From Streptococcus mitis (GTDB taxonomy: Bacteria; Bacillota; Bacilli; Lactobacillales; Streptococcaceae), in assembly GCF_002860865.1 (NCBI RefSeq), contig NZ_PKIE01000013.1, forward strand, positions 1 to 18,232: a stretch of DNA of 18,232 bases. Reading direction: 5' to 3'. The notes under the pieces are model-generated. The model was not told where the DNA came from, searched no databases, and worked only from the letters and a program-made list of their open reading frames with translations. The translations under genes were made by a program, and so were the position numbers. Below, one piece after another: positions 7,722 through 15,824 of the stretch (within the stretch, counting starts at the first letter, position 1; every line of letters starts with the position of its first letter).

Positions 7722-8544
7722 AACGAACCTCCTTCAGATCAGCGTAATTCACCGGATACCGGCCATCAGCCAAGTGCCAATCCATTTTTTGAGCAAGTTG
7801 CTGGATTGTCGGGGCTGGAATCTGCCAGTCAGCTACCAAATGATTAAACACCTCACCCGGCCTGCCCTGGGCTACCATTTGACCCTCGTGCAGCACCCAC
7901 ACAACGTCGGCGACTTCGCACAAATCGTCAATTTCACTGGTGACAATGAAGACAGTCGTCTCTTTGACTTGGGCCAGCCATTGGAAAAATTGCCGGCGGC
8001 CAAGGGGATCCATCTCACTGGTCGGATCATCCATAATCAAAACAGCCGGATTAGCCACAATCGCCGTGGCAATTGCCAACCGCTGGATCTGACCACCGGA
8101 AAGGCTCTCGGGACGCAAATTCAGCTGTTCAATCAACCCCATTTGCGTGGCAACTTCTTCAACCCGTTTTTGAATCAGTCCTTCAGCCATTCCCTGATTA
8201 ATCAAGTCAAAGGCGATTTCATCGGCAACCGTGTCTGCCAACCCGCTTAGTTGGCCAGCTGGATTTTGCAGTACAACTCCATTCATGGCATTATAAACGG
8301 GCCAATTGTCGGACACTCGCTGGCCAAACATGTGCCAGTCGCCCTCAATCTCAGCAGACACAATTTTGGGAATGACCCCTGCCAGTACACGGCACAAAGT
8401 CGATTTGCCGGAGTGGCTATTCCCGATAATCCCAACCACCTGGCCGGTATGAACCTCCGCGTTAATCTGACGCAGTTGTGGTTGCTCAGTACCCGGATAA
8501 CGGGTGGTCAAATTTTCAATTACAATCCGTTTATCTTCGTCCAT
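7708..8544 (-). CDS. ECF transporter ATPase A2 with degenerate Walker B and switch
   Basis: A 278-residue ABC ATPase, partner of the preceding entry. It has a usable Walker A (GNSHSGKST), Q-loop (VVLQNPAGQ) and an intact signature LSGGQ (148-152). However, the Walker B catalytic glutamate is replaced by aspartate (LIMDDPTSEMD, D172-D173), and the switch histidine is absent (VTSEIDD, S203 where H is expected). These are exactly the elements its partner keeps intact. A GTG at 8553 would add three residues. I prefer the ATG at 8544, which has GGTGGAAG just upstream; either start overlaps the T-subunit gene (25 nt for the ATG), implying coupled translation. A long C-terminal region after the ABC core is of unknown role. 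Confidence 0.88.
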   Translation of the reverse strand: MDEDKRIVIENLTTRYPGTEQPQLRQINAEVHTGQVVGIIGNSHSGKSTLCRVLAGVIPKIVSAEIEGDWHMFGQRVSDNWPVYNAMNGVVLQNPAGQLSGLADTVADEIAFDLINQGMAEGLIQKRVEEVATQMGLIEQLNLRPESLSGGQIQRLAIATAIVANPAVLIMDDPTSEMDPLGRRQFFQWLAQVKETTVFIVTSEIDDLCEVADVVWVLHEGQMVAQGRPGEVFNHLVADWQIPAPTIQQLAQKMDWHLADGRYPVNYADLKEVRYVHN

Positions 8545-9314
8545 ATCTTCCACCCAATCAATAAAATTGCCAATCCAGTCAGACCAATGTGCAGCGTCCG
8601 CGACAGGCGATACACGCGCTGGGAGGTTCTGACAGTCCGGTTGAGATTATCAAAACCTCTCAGTTGGAGAGAAATCGACCGCGTCATCGATTGATCCAAG
8701 GTCTTAATCACCAATGGAATCAGAACCGGCAGGACTGACTTTAATTTCTGAATCAACGTTTTTTGCGGATTGGTTCCGCGAACTTTTTGTGCCTGCTGGA
8801 TTTTCCGCATATTGCGCATCATTTCCGGCAAAATATAACACACCGACATCAGAACGTAGACGGTTTTATAAGACAATCCGGACAGTTCCAAATAGGCCGC
8901 GTTTTCTGAAATACTCGTGGTCACCATAAAAAAGCCACTGGTCAAAATAATCACCAATACTCGACAACCCAGAGTGGTGGCGTAAATCAGGCCTTCTTTG
9001 TAGAACGACACCCCAAGCACAGAAAACAGCACAGTTTGATTCTGACTGTAAAATAACCCTTGGATGATCAGCATGGTGCAAATCAGAAACAGGCTGAATC
9101 CCAGCGCCTTAAAGGTGGTAGAACTCAATTTGGAAAATAACAATAGCAGTGTTGCGACAAGAATTAATCCGGCCTGAAGCAATAAATTCATACTGGCAAA
9201 GCTCAACAACGTCATGTCCAAGATGAACAAGAGCTTAGTAATCGGATCGATCACCTGGTACCACTTGAGCTTGACCCGTGGCGCTCCAGAAATCAATGTT
9301 TTATCAGTCATCAT
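8520..9314 (-). CDS. ECF transporter transmembrane (T) subunit
   Basis: A 264-residue EcfT/CbiQ-family membrane protein that couples ATPase movement to the S subunit. It has several hydrophobic helices (for example LLLQAGLILVATLLLLF, SLFLICTMLIIQGLF, VLVIILTSGFFMV). Two cytoplasmic coupling helices follow, carrying AQKVRG and SLQLRGFD, the positions of the family's paired A-R-(G/S) motifs that dock into the ATPases. Its ATG overlaps the stop of the S-subunit gene as ATGA, so it is translationally coupled. Length and motif placement are normal, so nothing suggests decay. Confidence 0.88.
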   Translation of the reverse strand: MMTDKTLISGAPRVKLKWYQVIDPITKLLFILDMTLLSFASMNLLLQAGLILVATLLLLFSKLSSTTFKALGFSLFLICTMLIIQGLFYSQNQTVLFSVLGVSFYKEGLIYATTLGCRVLVIILTSGFFMVTTSISENAAYLELSGLSYKTVYVLMSVCYILPEMMRNMRKIQQAQKVRGTNPQKTLIQKLKSVLPVLIPLVIKTLDQSMTRSISLQLRGFDNLNRTVRTSQRVYRLSRTLHIGLTGLAILLIGWKIWTKINGL

Positions 9315-9913
9315 TTATCATCTCTAAAGAAGTGCTCCATCCGCTTCGGCAGCTGACGATAGATGAAGAATGCCAGGTAGGCCACGCAGACTTTATCCAA
9401 AATATCCAAGACAAACTCATCGGTAAATGAGGCCAGCCACACTGGTACATGATTGGCAACCATTACCGCAAACAATGAGTCACCCCAAGCGATACCGGTC
9501 TGACCACCCCAAAAGATGACATTGAGAGGCGTTGAAATGACAGCTGAAACGATGGCAACAATAATAGAAGAAACAAATACTCGTCGCGCTGACGAGAACC
9601 ACCCATTGGCGTGCAAAACTCCGACAGCAATCCCAATTCCGATACTGGTAATCGCATACACGGTTGAAATTGGCGATAAGGTCAGCCCATAGATCACGTT
9701 GTTGATGAAACCACTAATGGCACCGGCAACCGGCCCAGCCAACATGCTGGTAAGAAAGGTTCCCAAAGACCCCAGCCAAACGGGCAACTTTAACCCCTCC
9801 GCCAAGGCTTTGGCAACATAGTTAATCCCCACGGCAGCGGGAATCAAAGTCATGGTGGCAGCACTTAACTTAAATTTCCACATACTGGTACGATGAATCG
9901 GTTCTGTTTTCAT
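9311..9913 (-). CDS. ECF transporter substrate-binding (S) subunit, substrate unknown
   Basis: A 200-residue very hydrophobic protein with about six membrane segments, the size and topology of ECF S subunits, which bind the vitamin or related micronutrient in the membrane. Conspicuous stretches are GPVAGAISGFINNVIYGLT (about 59-77), PISTVYAITSIGIGIAVGVLH, ISTPLNVIFWGGQTG (about 127-141) and a late DEFVLDILDKVCVAYL. The NNVIYG and TPLN/GGQTG loops are candidates for substrate contact. I cannot match these to BioY, ThiT, RibU, FolT, PanT, NiaX or QueT signatures by eye, so no substrate is claimed. The ATG at 9913 follows AAGGAG by seven bases. It is first in the operon, under the promoter described at 10066-10111. 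Confidence 0.78.
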   Translation of the reverse strand: MKTEPIHRTSMWKFKLSAATMTLIPAAVGINYVAKALAEGLKLPVWLGSLGTFLTSMLAGPVAGAISGFINNVIYGLTLSPISTVYAITSIGIGIAVGVLHANGWFSSARRVFVSSIIVAIVSAVISTPLNVIFWGGQTGIAWGDSLFAVMVANHVPVWLASFTDEFVLDILDKVCVAYLAFFIYRQLPKRMEHFFRDDK

Positions 9914-10026
9914 AATCTTCTCCTTTTGTTTTTAAAGAGCCGTGTCTGGATAGACTTTCGGACGCAACGCTCTATTATATATCTACTGAACTGTCTATAC
10001 ACAAGATTTCCATCCTTAGTCGACAT
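9910..10026 (-). CDS. Possible 38-residue upstream ORF coupled to the S-subunit gene
   Basis: An open frame runs from an ATG at 10026 (MSTKDGNLVYRQFSRYIIE...) to a TGA at 9910-9912 that overlaps the S-subunit ATG as ATGA. The end is strongly basic (KNKRRRL). The nearest Shine-Dalgarno-like AAGGA is 11 bases before the ATG, which is far, and the basic tail simply reflects the purine-rich ribosome site of the next gene. It may be chance, a leader peptide, or the start of a former gene at the junction. Confidence 0.2.
   Translation of the reverse strand: MSTKDGNLVYRQFSRYIIERCVRKSIQTRLFKNKRRRL
9974..10004 (-). promoter_or_regulatory. Second possible promoter close to the ECF operon
   Basis: On the minus strand, TTGTGT (9999-10004) is followed after 17 nt by TATATA and after 19 nt by TATAAT (9974-9979), about 60 nt upstream of the S-subunit ATG. 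It may be the cassette's own promoter; the spacing makes it less convincing than the upstream one. Confidence 0.35.
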
Positions 10027-10065
10027 GAGCTGGAAAATCCTTATTTGTTAAGTAGTTCACAACAC

Positions 10066-10111
10066 ATTATACACCAATTTTGTGAATAGTCAAGTGTATT
10101 TACAGTAAAAT
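10066..10111 (-). promoter_or_regulatory. Promoter with NiaR-like operator, probably the original pnuC promoter
   Basis: On the minus strand, TTGACT (10088-10093), a 16-nt spacer and TATAAT (10066-10071) form a strong promoter. On the plus strand, 10088-10111 reads AGTCAAGTGTATTTACAG then TAAAAT. As I recall it, the streptococcal NiaR operator has the core (A/G)GTGT-A/C-T-W-K-ACA flanked by an AT-rich GTAWAW end; this site fits apart from one missing base. NiaR represses pnuC, niaX and nadC when niacin is present. A second dyad, TTCACAA/TTGTGAA (10056-10062, 10080-10086), brackets the -10 box. Confidence 0.55.
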
Positions 10112-10177
10112 TTTAGAAAATCCTGAAAATTTCCTCTTATTTTCCATTTAAAAATGAAAATCATTAATTCTGACACC

Positions 10178-10205
10178 AAAAAAGCCCAGACGAAATTGTC
10201 TGAGC
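10178..10205 (-). terminator. Terminator of the egt operon
   Basis: On the minus strand, GCTCAGAC-AATTTC-GTCTGGGC followed by six T is a textbook intrinsic terminator (stem at 10184-10205). It lies 47 nt after the egtU stop. Confidence 0.85.
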
Positions 10206-10252
10206 ATTCTTCTAGTTAGTCGTTTAAGGAAGTTGGGTTCAGCATTTTTAAG

Positions 10253-12494
<2,242 letters not shown>

Positions 12495-12508
12495 TCTTTG
12501 TCCTCAAT

Positions 12509-12733
12509 TTAAAACTTTCCTCGGTTGGTCAAGTCTTCGACCTTAGGCATAACTTCCTTATTGTCCCAATGTTCCACAATTTTCCTATTTTCTAGATGGA
12601 AGATATCGCACTGAGCATAGGCAACTCCACCAATCTGAGTCTGACCATAGCTAACCACATAGTTTCCTTGTCCTAAGAGTTGGAAAACAAAGTCAAAAGT
12701 GGTCTTTACTTATAAACAGCTAATTTGCTCCAT
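12509..12733 (-). pseudogene. SnoaL/NTF2-like protein, internally deleted remnant
   Basis: Directly after the marR-type stop, an ATG at 12733 with a GAGG site starts a frame MEQISCL that stops after seven codons (TAA at 12710-12712). Just beyond, another frame reads about 67 codons without a start: KTTFDFVFQLLGQGNYVVSY, then GQTQIGGVAYAQCDIFHLEN and ...KIVEHWDNKEVM, to a TAA at 12509. The VEHWD...VMP ending and the alternating strands are typical of the C-terminal half of SnoaL-like (nuclear transport factor 2 fold) polyketide-cyclase-type proteins, usually 110-140 residues. The middle appears deleted. Its place inside the operon suggests it once worked with, or was carried along with, the egt genes. 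Confidence 0.7.
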
Positions 12734-12734
12734 T

Positions 12735-13178
12735 TTAATCCTCATTTGCCTTCTCTTTCAGATTAGCCAAAATTCTTTCTTGAAAGGCTTCAAACTGATG
12801 AATTTCTTCCTCGGTGAATCCTTTGTAAAAAATCGTATCCAATTTCTGACTGACACGATGCCCCACTTCTTTCTGAGACTGCCCCAACTCTGTTAAAACC
12901 AAATACTTCTTACGCTTATCTTCCCCACATGGACTAATAGTTACAAGATTTTGTTCCTCTAGTTTTTTAATCATCGTCGTCAGTGTATTATTAGCAAGCC
13001 CAGTCGCAAGCGCAATATCTGTCGCAGTTGCGCAGCCAGTTTCACTATTCCATAAAACCGCTAAAATCTTCCCCTGTTCACTCCGATAAAGAGCTTCAGG
13101 ATCTTGGCTCAGTAACTTTTGAAAAATCCTCCCATTCAACAAACGAATATGATGGGCTACCAAATGACTATCTTTCAT
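12735..13178 (-). CDS. MarR-family transcriptional regulator
   Basis: A 147-residue winged-helix protein. The helix-turn-helix is TATDIALATGLANNTLTTMI (about 57-76), followed by the wing (KKLEEQNLVTISPCGEDKRK, then KYLVLTELG), with the D-K-R signature of MarR wings. Long dimerisation helices flank the core. The ATG at 13178 has GGAGG five bases upstream. It is first in an operon with the snoaL remnant, egtV and egtU, and two related palindromes bracket the operon's promoter, so autoregulation and control of ergothioneine uptake are likely. The inducer is unknown. Two cysteines (in SETGCAT and SPCGED) are present, but redox sensing is not shown by the sequence. Confidence 0.9.
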   Translation of the reverse strand: MKDSHLVAHHIRLLNGRIFQKLLSQDPEALYRSEQGKILAVLWNSETGCATATDIALATGLANNTLTTMIKKLEEQNLVTISPCGEDKRKKYLVLTELGQSQKEVGHRVSQKLDTIFYKGFTEEEIHQFEAFQERILANLKEKANED

Positions 13179-13193
13179 GACACCTCCAATTTA

Positions 13194-13207
13194 TTTCGAT
13201 ATCGAAA
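13194..13207. promoter_or_regulatory. MarR operator 1 (perfect palindrome)
   Basis: TTTCGATATCGAAA is a perfect 14-bp palindrome between the -10 box and the marR ribosome site, placed where a bound repressor would block initiation or elongation. Confidence 0.65.
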
Positions 13208-13218
13208 CGAATAAAGCA

Positions 13219-13247
13219 ATTGTAACACTCATTATTCTAACTGTCAA
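13219..13247 (-). promoter_or_regulatory. Promoter of the marR-egtV-egtU operon
   Basis: On the minus strand, consensus TTGACA (13242-13247), a 17-nt spacer and TACAAT (13219-13224): a near-perfect sigma-70 promoter. Confidence 0.8.
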
Positions 13248-13249
13248 CT

Positions 13250-13265
13250 ATTTCGATTTAGAAAT
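13250..13265. promoter_or_regulatory. MarR operator 2 (imperfect copy)
   Basis: ATTTCGATTTAGAAAT shares the ATTTCGAT half-site of operator 1 and has inverted ATTTC/GAAAT arms. It sits two bases upstream of the -35 box, so the two sites bracket the promoter. Confidence 0.55.
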
Positions 13266-13277
13266 AATTTTTCCCAG

Positions 13278-13308
13278 TAAAAAAATCTCCCACCCAAGGT
13301 AGAAGATT
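13278..13308 (-). terminator. Terminator of the Wzy-like gene
   Basis: On the minus strand, AATCTTCTACC pairs with GGTGGGAGATT (two G-U pairs, 3-nt loop) and is followed by seven T. The stem lies at 13284-13308, just past the stop at 13323. Confidence 0.75.
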
Positions 13309-13322
13309 CTAATCTTATAAAC

Positions 13323-14516
13323 TTAATCCGTCATGTCCGATACCAAAGTTCGATGCTCCAATGGAACACTGCACATAACTAGCAAGAAAATGAAACCTGA
13401 CTGAATCCAAAAGAGGGCCAAGTCAAAGATTCCGTGTACAGCAACAACTGTAAGGAAAGACAGATAAAGACCGATAATCGGGCGTTTCCCCGACTCCTGA
13501 CTCATATCCATCATCAAGCGAACAGGAGCAACAGAAGACAAAACTAATAAAATAGTCCCCACAATTCCGTAACTCAGAATCGTATCAATATAAAGACTGT
13601 GAGCATGTTCATGATAAGGAGCATTTATACGAGGATACGAGTGCATGTAGGTCAATGGCCCTTCACCCCAGAAAGGATTTTGCTTAAACAAGGCCATCCC
13701 AGCATCCCAGATAGAAATGCGTTCTTCCATAGAAGAGTCTAAAGTTCCCATCCGAACTCCCAAATCACTGGAAAAGAGGAAGCTCAAGCCAATCGCAAAG
13801 ACCCCAATACTAAGCCAAAAGGCCTTCCAGTTTTTAATGGTTGTAAATAGATAGATAATGGCTCCAGCGATAATAGCAGGAAAGGCAGTTCGATTTTGAG
13901 TAAAGTTCAATCCAAAGAGATTAACAAAGCCTGCAATCACACAGAATACTTTCAACCAATTCAACTTAGTCGTTGTAAACAGATAGAAAGCAATCATGAT
14001 ACAGAAACAACAAATAATTCCATAATAATTAGGATTAAAGAAGGTCACTTCTGCACGATTCTGATGCCACACCTGCATATTGGGTGAAAGAAAAGCATAG
14101 TTAAATTTCTTCACAATTTGGAAATGTTCTAAACTCGCAAAAGCAGCTGACAAGACGCTACCAAACAAGACGAGCTGCAAAATCAATCGAAAGAATTTAT
14201 GTGATAAAATCGACTGATAGTGCAAAAAGAAAACAGTAAATAGAAAAATTCCTACTGAAGCTACAAGACCCATCCAATTTTGTGCAAAAACGGATATAAC
14301 AGTACTATAGCCAAGAAAAAGAAGCAGCATCGGATGCTCCCCCATTTTCTGAAGAATACTTTTCATGTCTCCTGTGAAAATTAAACTGATAATATATAAA
14401 CAGAATACAACTACAAAAAGATAAAAGGGTAAAAAGATACTCAGGATAATCCCCAATAAAATCAGCTCTTTACTAGACAACCCTTTCAGCTTTTCAATAA
14501 AGCCTATTGATTTCAA
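13323..14516 (-). CDS. Wzy/O-antigen-ligase-family polytopic membrane protein
   Basis: A 397-residue protein with about ten to twelve hydrophobic segments and one long external loop (about residues 250-315) containing RISIWDAGMALFKQNPFWGE and PYHEHAHSLYIDTILSYGIVG. The pattern R-x3-W...NP-(x)-G-G/E-G...HxHxxYL/I is the Wzy_C signature of enzymes that polymerise or ligate undecaprenyl-linked glycans onto an acceptor at the outer membrane face. The exact glycan is not determinable; it is not next to a capsule or teichoic acid cluster here. No ATG exists near the N-terminus, so the start is a TTG at 14516 with AAAGGA about eight bases upstream. It is single-gene, with an extended -10 promoter upstream and a terminator after it. 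Confidence 0.82.
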   Translation of the reverse strand: MKSIGFIEKLKGLSSKELILLGIILSIFLPFYLFVVVFCLYIISLIFTGDMKSILQKMGEHPMLLLFLGYSTVISVFAQNWMGLVASVGIFLFTVFFLHYQSILSHKFFRLILQLVLFGSVLSAAFASLEHFQIVKKFNYAFLSPNMQVWHQNRAEVTFFNPNYYGIICCFCIMIAFYLFTTTKLNWLKVFCVIAGFVNLFGLNFTQNRTAFPAIIAGAIIYLFTTIKNWKAFWLSIGVFAIGLSFLFSSDLGVRMGTLDSSMEERISIWDAGMALFKQNPFWGEGPLTYMHSYPRINAPYHEHAHSLYIDTILSYGIVGTILLVLSSVAPVRLMMDMSQESGKRPIIGLYLSFLTVVAVHGIFDLALFWIQSGFIFLLVMCSVPLEHRTLVSDMTD

Positions 14517-14570
14517 AATGAATCCTTTCTCTCCAAATCAGTTGATTCAGATAATAGTAAGCTATTCTAT

Positions 14571-14579
14571 ATTGTACCA
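14571..14579 (-). promoter_or_regulatory. Promoter (extended -10) of the Wzy-like gene
   Basis: TGGTACAAT on the minus strand is a TG-N-TACAAT extended -10, about 55 nt upstream of the TTG start. The -35 region (TTTTCA) is weak. Confidence 0.45.
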
Positions 14580-14710
14580 CTTTTTTAGCAATTTGAAAAC
14601 AAAGGAAACGCTTCCCTAGGTAAAAAAGTGAGCAAAAATACTGAGATTTCACAACTCAAGCTTAATGACTAGATTCACTCCAAAAAATCGTGCCGAAAAT
14701 ACTAGGCATA

Positions 14711-14719
14711 TGTTAAAAT
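14711..14719 (+). promoter_or_regulatory. Possible birA promoter (extended -10)
   Basis: TGTTAAAAT is a TG-N-TAAAAT match about 80 nt upstream of birA. No -35 is evident. The rest of the 283-nt spacer (14517-14799) shows nothing else I can name; I saw no biotin-operator dyad. Confidence 0.3.
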
Positions 14720-14799
14720 AGTAGTAATAAAATAAAGATTAGAAGCAACTATCCAAACTATATTTAAATCATTTACAATTCCTAAAGAAAGGAAACGCT

Positions 14800-15735
14800 A
14801 TGAAATCCTACCAAGCCGTCTACCAAATTCTAGCAAAAGAAACCGATTATATCAGCGGAGAAAAAATCGCAGAAGAACTATCCCTCAGCCGAACATCAAT
14901 TTGGAAAGCCATCAGGCGGCTAGAACAAGAAGGCATTGAAATTGATAGTATCAAAAACAAAGGATATAAACTGATGAATGGTGACCTTATTCTTCCCGAG
15001 ATTCTAGAAGAAAATCTTCCAATTAAAGTCAGTTTTAAACCCGAAACAAAATCAACACAACTGGATGCAAAAGAAGCAATTGATTTAGGGAATGAAGCAA
15101 ACACCCTCTATCTAGCTTCCTATCAAACAGCAGGCCGAGGTCGATTTCAACGTTCTTTCTACTCACCACAAGGTGGCATTTATATGACACTTCATCTCAA
15201 ACCAAATCTTCCTTACGATAAATTACCGTCCTACACACTACTTGTAGCTGGAGCTATCTACAAAGCCATTAAGAACCTAACTTTAATAGATGTCGACATA
15301 AAATGGGTCAATGATATCTACCTAAATAATCATAAAATTGGAGGAATTCTCACTGAAGCAATGACCTCTGTAGAAACAGGCTTAGTCACAGATATCATTA
15401 TTGGAGTAGGAATCAACTTTACTATTAATGATTTCCCACAAGAATTAAAAGAAAAAGCTGCTAGCTTATTTAAAACTACAGCTCCAATAACAAGGAATGA
15501 ATTAATCATAGAAATCTGGCGTGCTTTCTTCGAAACACCAGCAGATGAGTTATTATACCTATATAAAAAACAGTCATTCGTTCTTGGAAAAGAAGTTACT
15601 TTCACACTGGATAAAAAAGACTACAAGGGACTTGCTAAAGATATCTCTGAAAATGGAAAACTTTTGGTGCAATGTGATAACGGAAAAGAAATCTGGCTCA
15701 ATAGCGGAGAAATTTCACTCAAGAGTTGGAAGTAA
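14800..15735 (+). CDS. birA: Biotin--[acetyl-CoA-carboxylase] ligase / biotin repressor, two-domain form
   Basis: A 311-residue protein that makes biotinyl-AMP and attaches biotin to the acetyl-CoA carboxylase carrier protein. Residues 1-60 form a winged helix (SGEKIAEELSLSRTSIWKAI, then NKGYKL), so it is the bifunctional type that can bind DNA. The catalytic domain has GRGRFQR (112-118, biotin/adenylate loop), KWVNDIY (168-174) and KIGGIL (179-184). The C-terminal SH3-like domain ends ...IWLNSGEISLKSW. The ATG at 14800 is preceded by AAAGGA seven bases upstream. No terminator follows before the insertion sequence. Confidence 0.95.
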   Translation: MKSYQAVYQILAKETDYISGEKIAEELSLSRTSIWKAIRRLEQEGIEIDSIKNKGYKLMNGDLILPEILEENLPIKVSFKPETKSTQLDAKEAIDLGNEANTLYLASYQTAGRGRFQRSFYSPQGGIYMTLHLKPNLPYDKLPSYTLLVAGAIYKAIKNLTLIDVDIKWVNDIYLNNHKIGGILTEAMTSVETGLVTDIIIGVGINFTINDFPQELKEKAASLFKTTAPITRNELIIEIWRAFFETPADELLYLYKKQSFVLGKEVTFTLDKKDYKGLAKDISENGKLLVQCDNGKEIWLNSGEISLKSWK

Positions 15736-15789
15736 TAATAAACTAGCACAACCATAAAAACGACAATATATAAAGATTTAGTATTTCTT

Positions 15790-15824
15790 CAGCCCTATAC
15801 AGTTGTCAAAGAGCACAAAAAACT
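15790..15824. repeat. Left copy of an imperfect direct repeat flanking the IS (stray IS right end)
   Basis: CAGCCC at 15790, then TACAGTTG, CAAAGAGC and a final AAAAAACT (15817-15824), corresponds to the right end of the IS plus its flank at 17212-17247, with a handful of mismatches and one A fewer. It therefore looks like a leftover IS right terminus directly in front of the left terminus. Confidence 0.65.

Noticed and set aside
7687..8250. A 187-codon plus-strand frame opposite the ECF ATPase genes
   Set aside because: The minus-strand frames carry unmistakable ABC motifs; this frame is produced by the higher G+C content and codon bias of the cassette.
9914..10065. Known riboswitch (preQ1, THF, TPP, FMN, cobalamin, purine) in the ECF leader
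   Set aside because: I looked for the conserved core elements of these classes and found none; only unassigned hairpins are reported.
14601..14620. GGAAACGCTTCC-type sequence upstream of the Wzy-like gene as a second cre box
   Set aside because: It misses several fixed positions of the cre consensus, and a similar AAAGGAAACGCT occurs by chance at the birA ribosome site.
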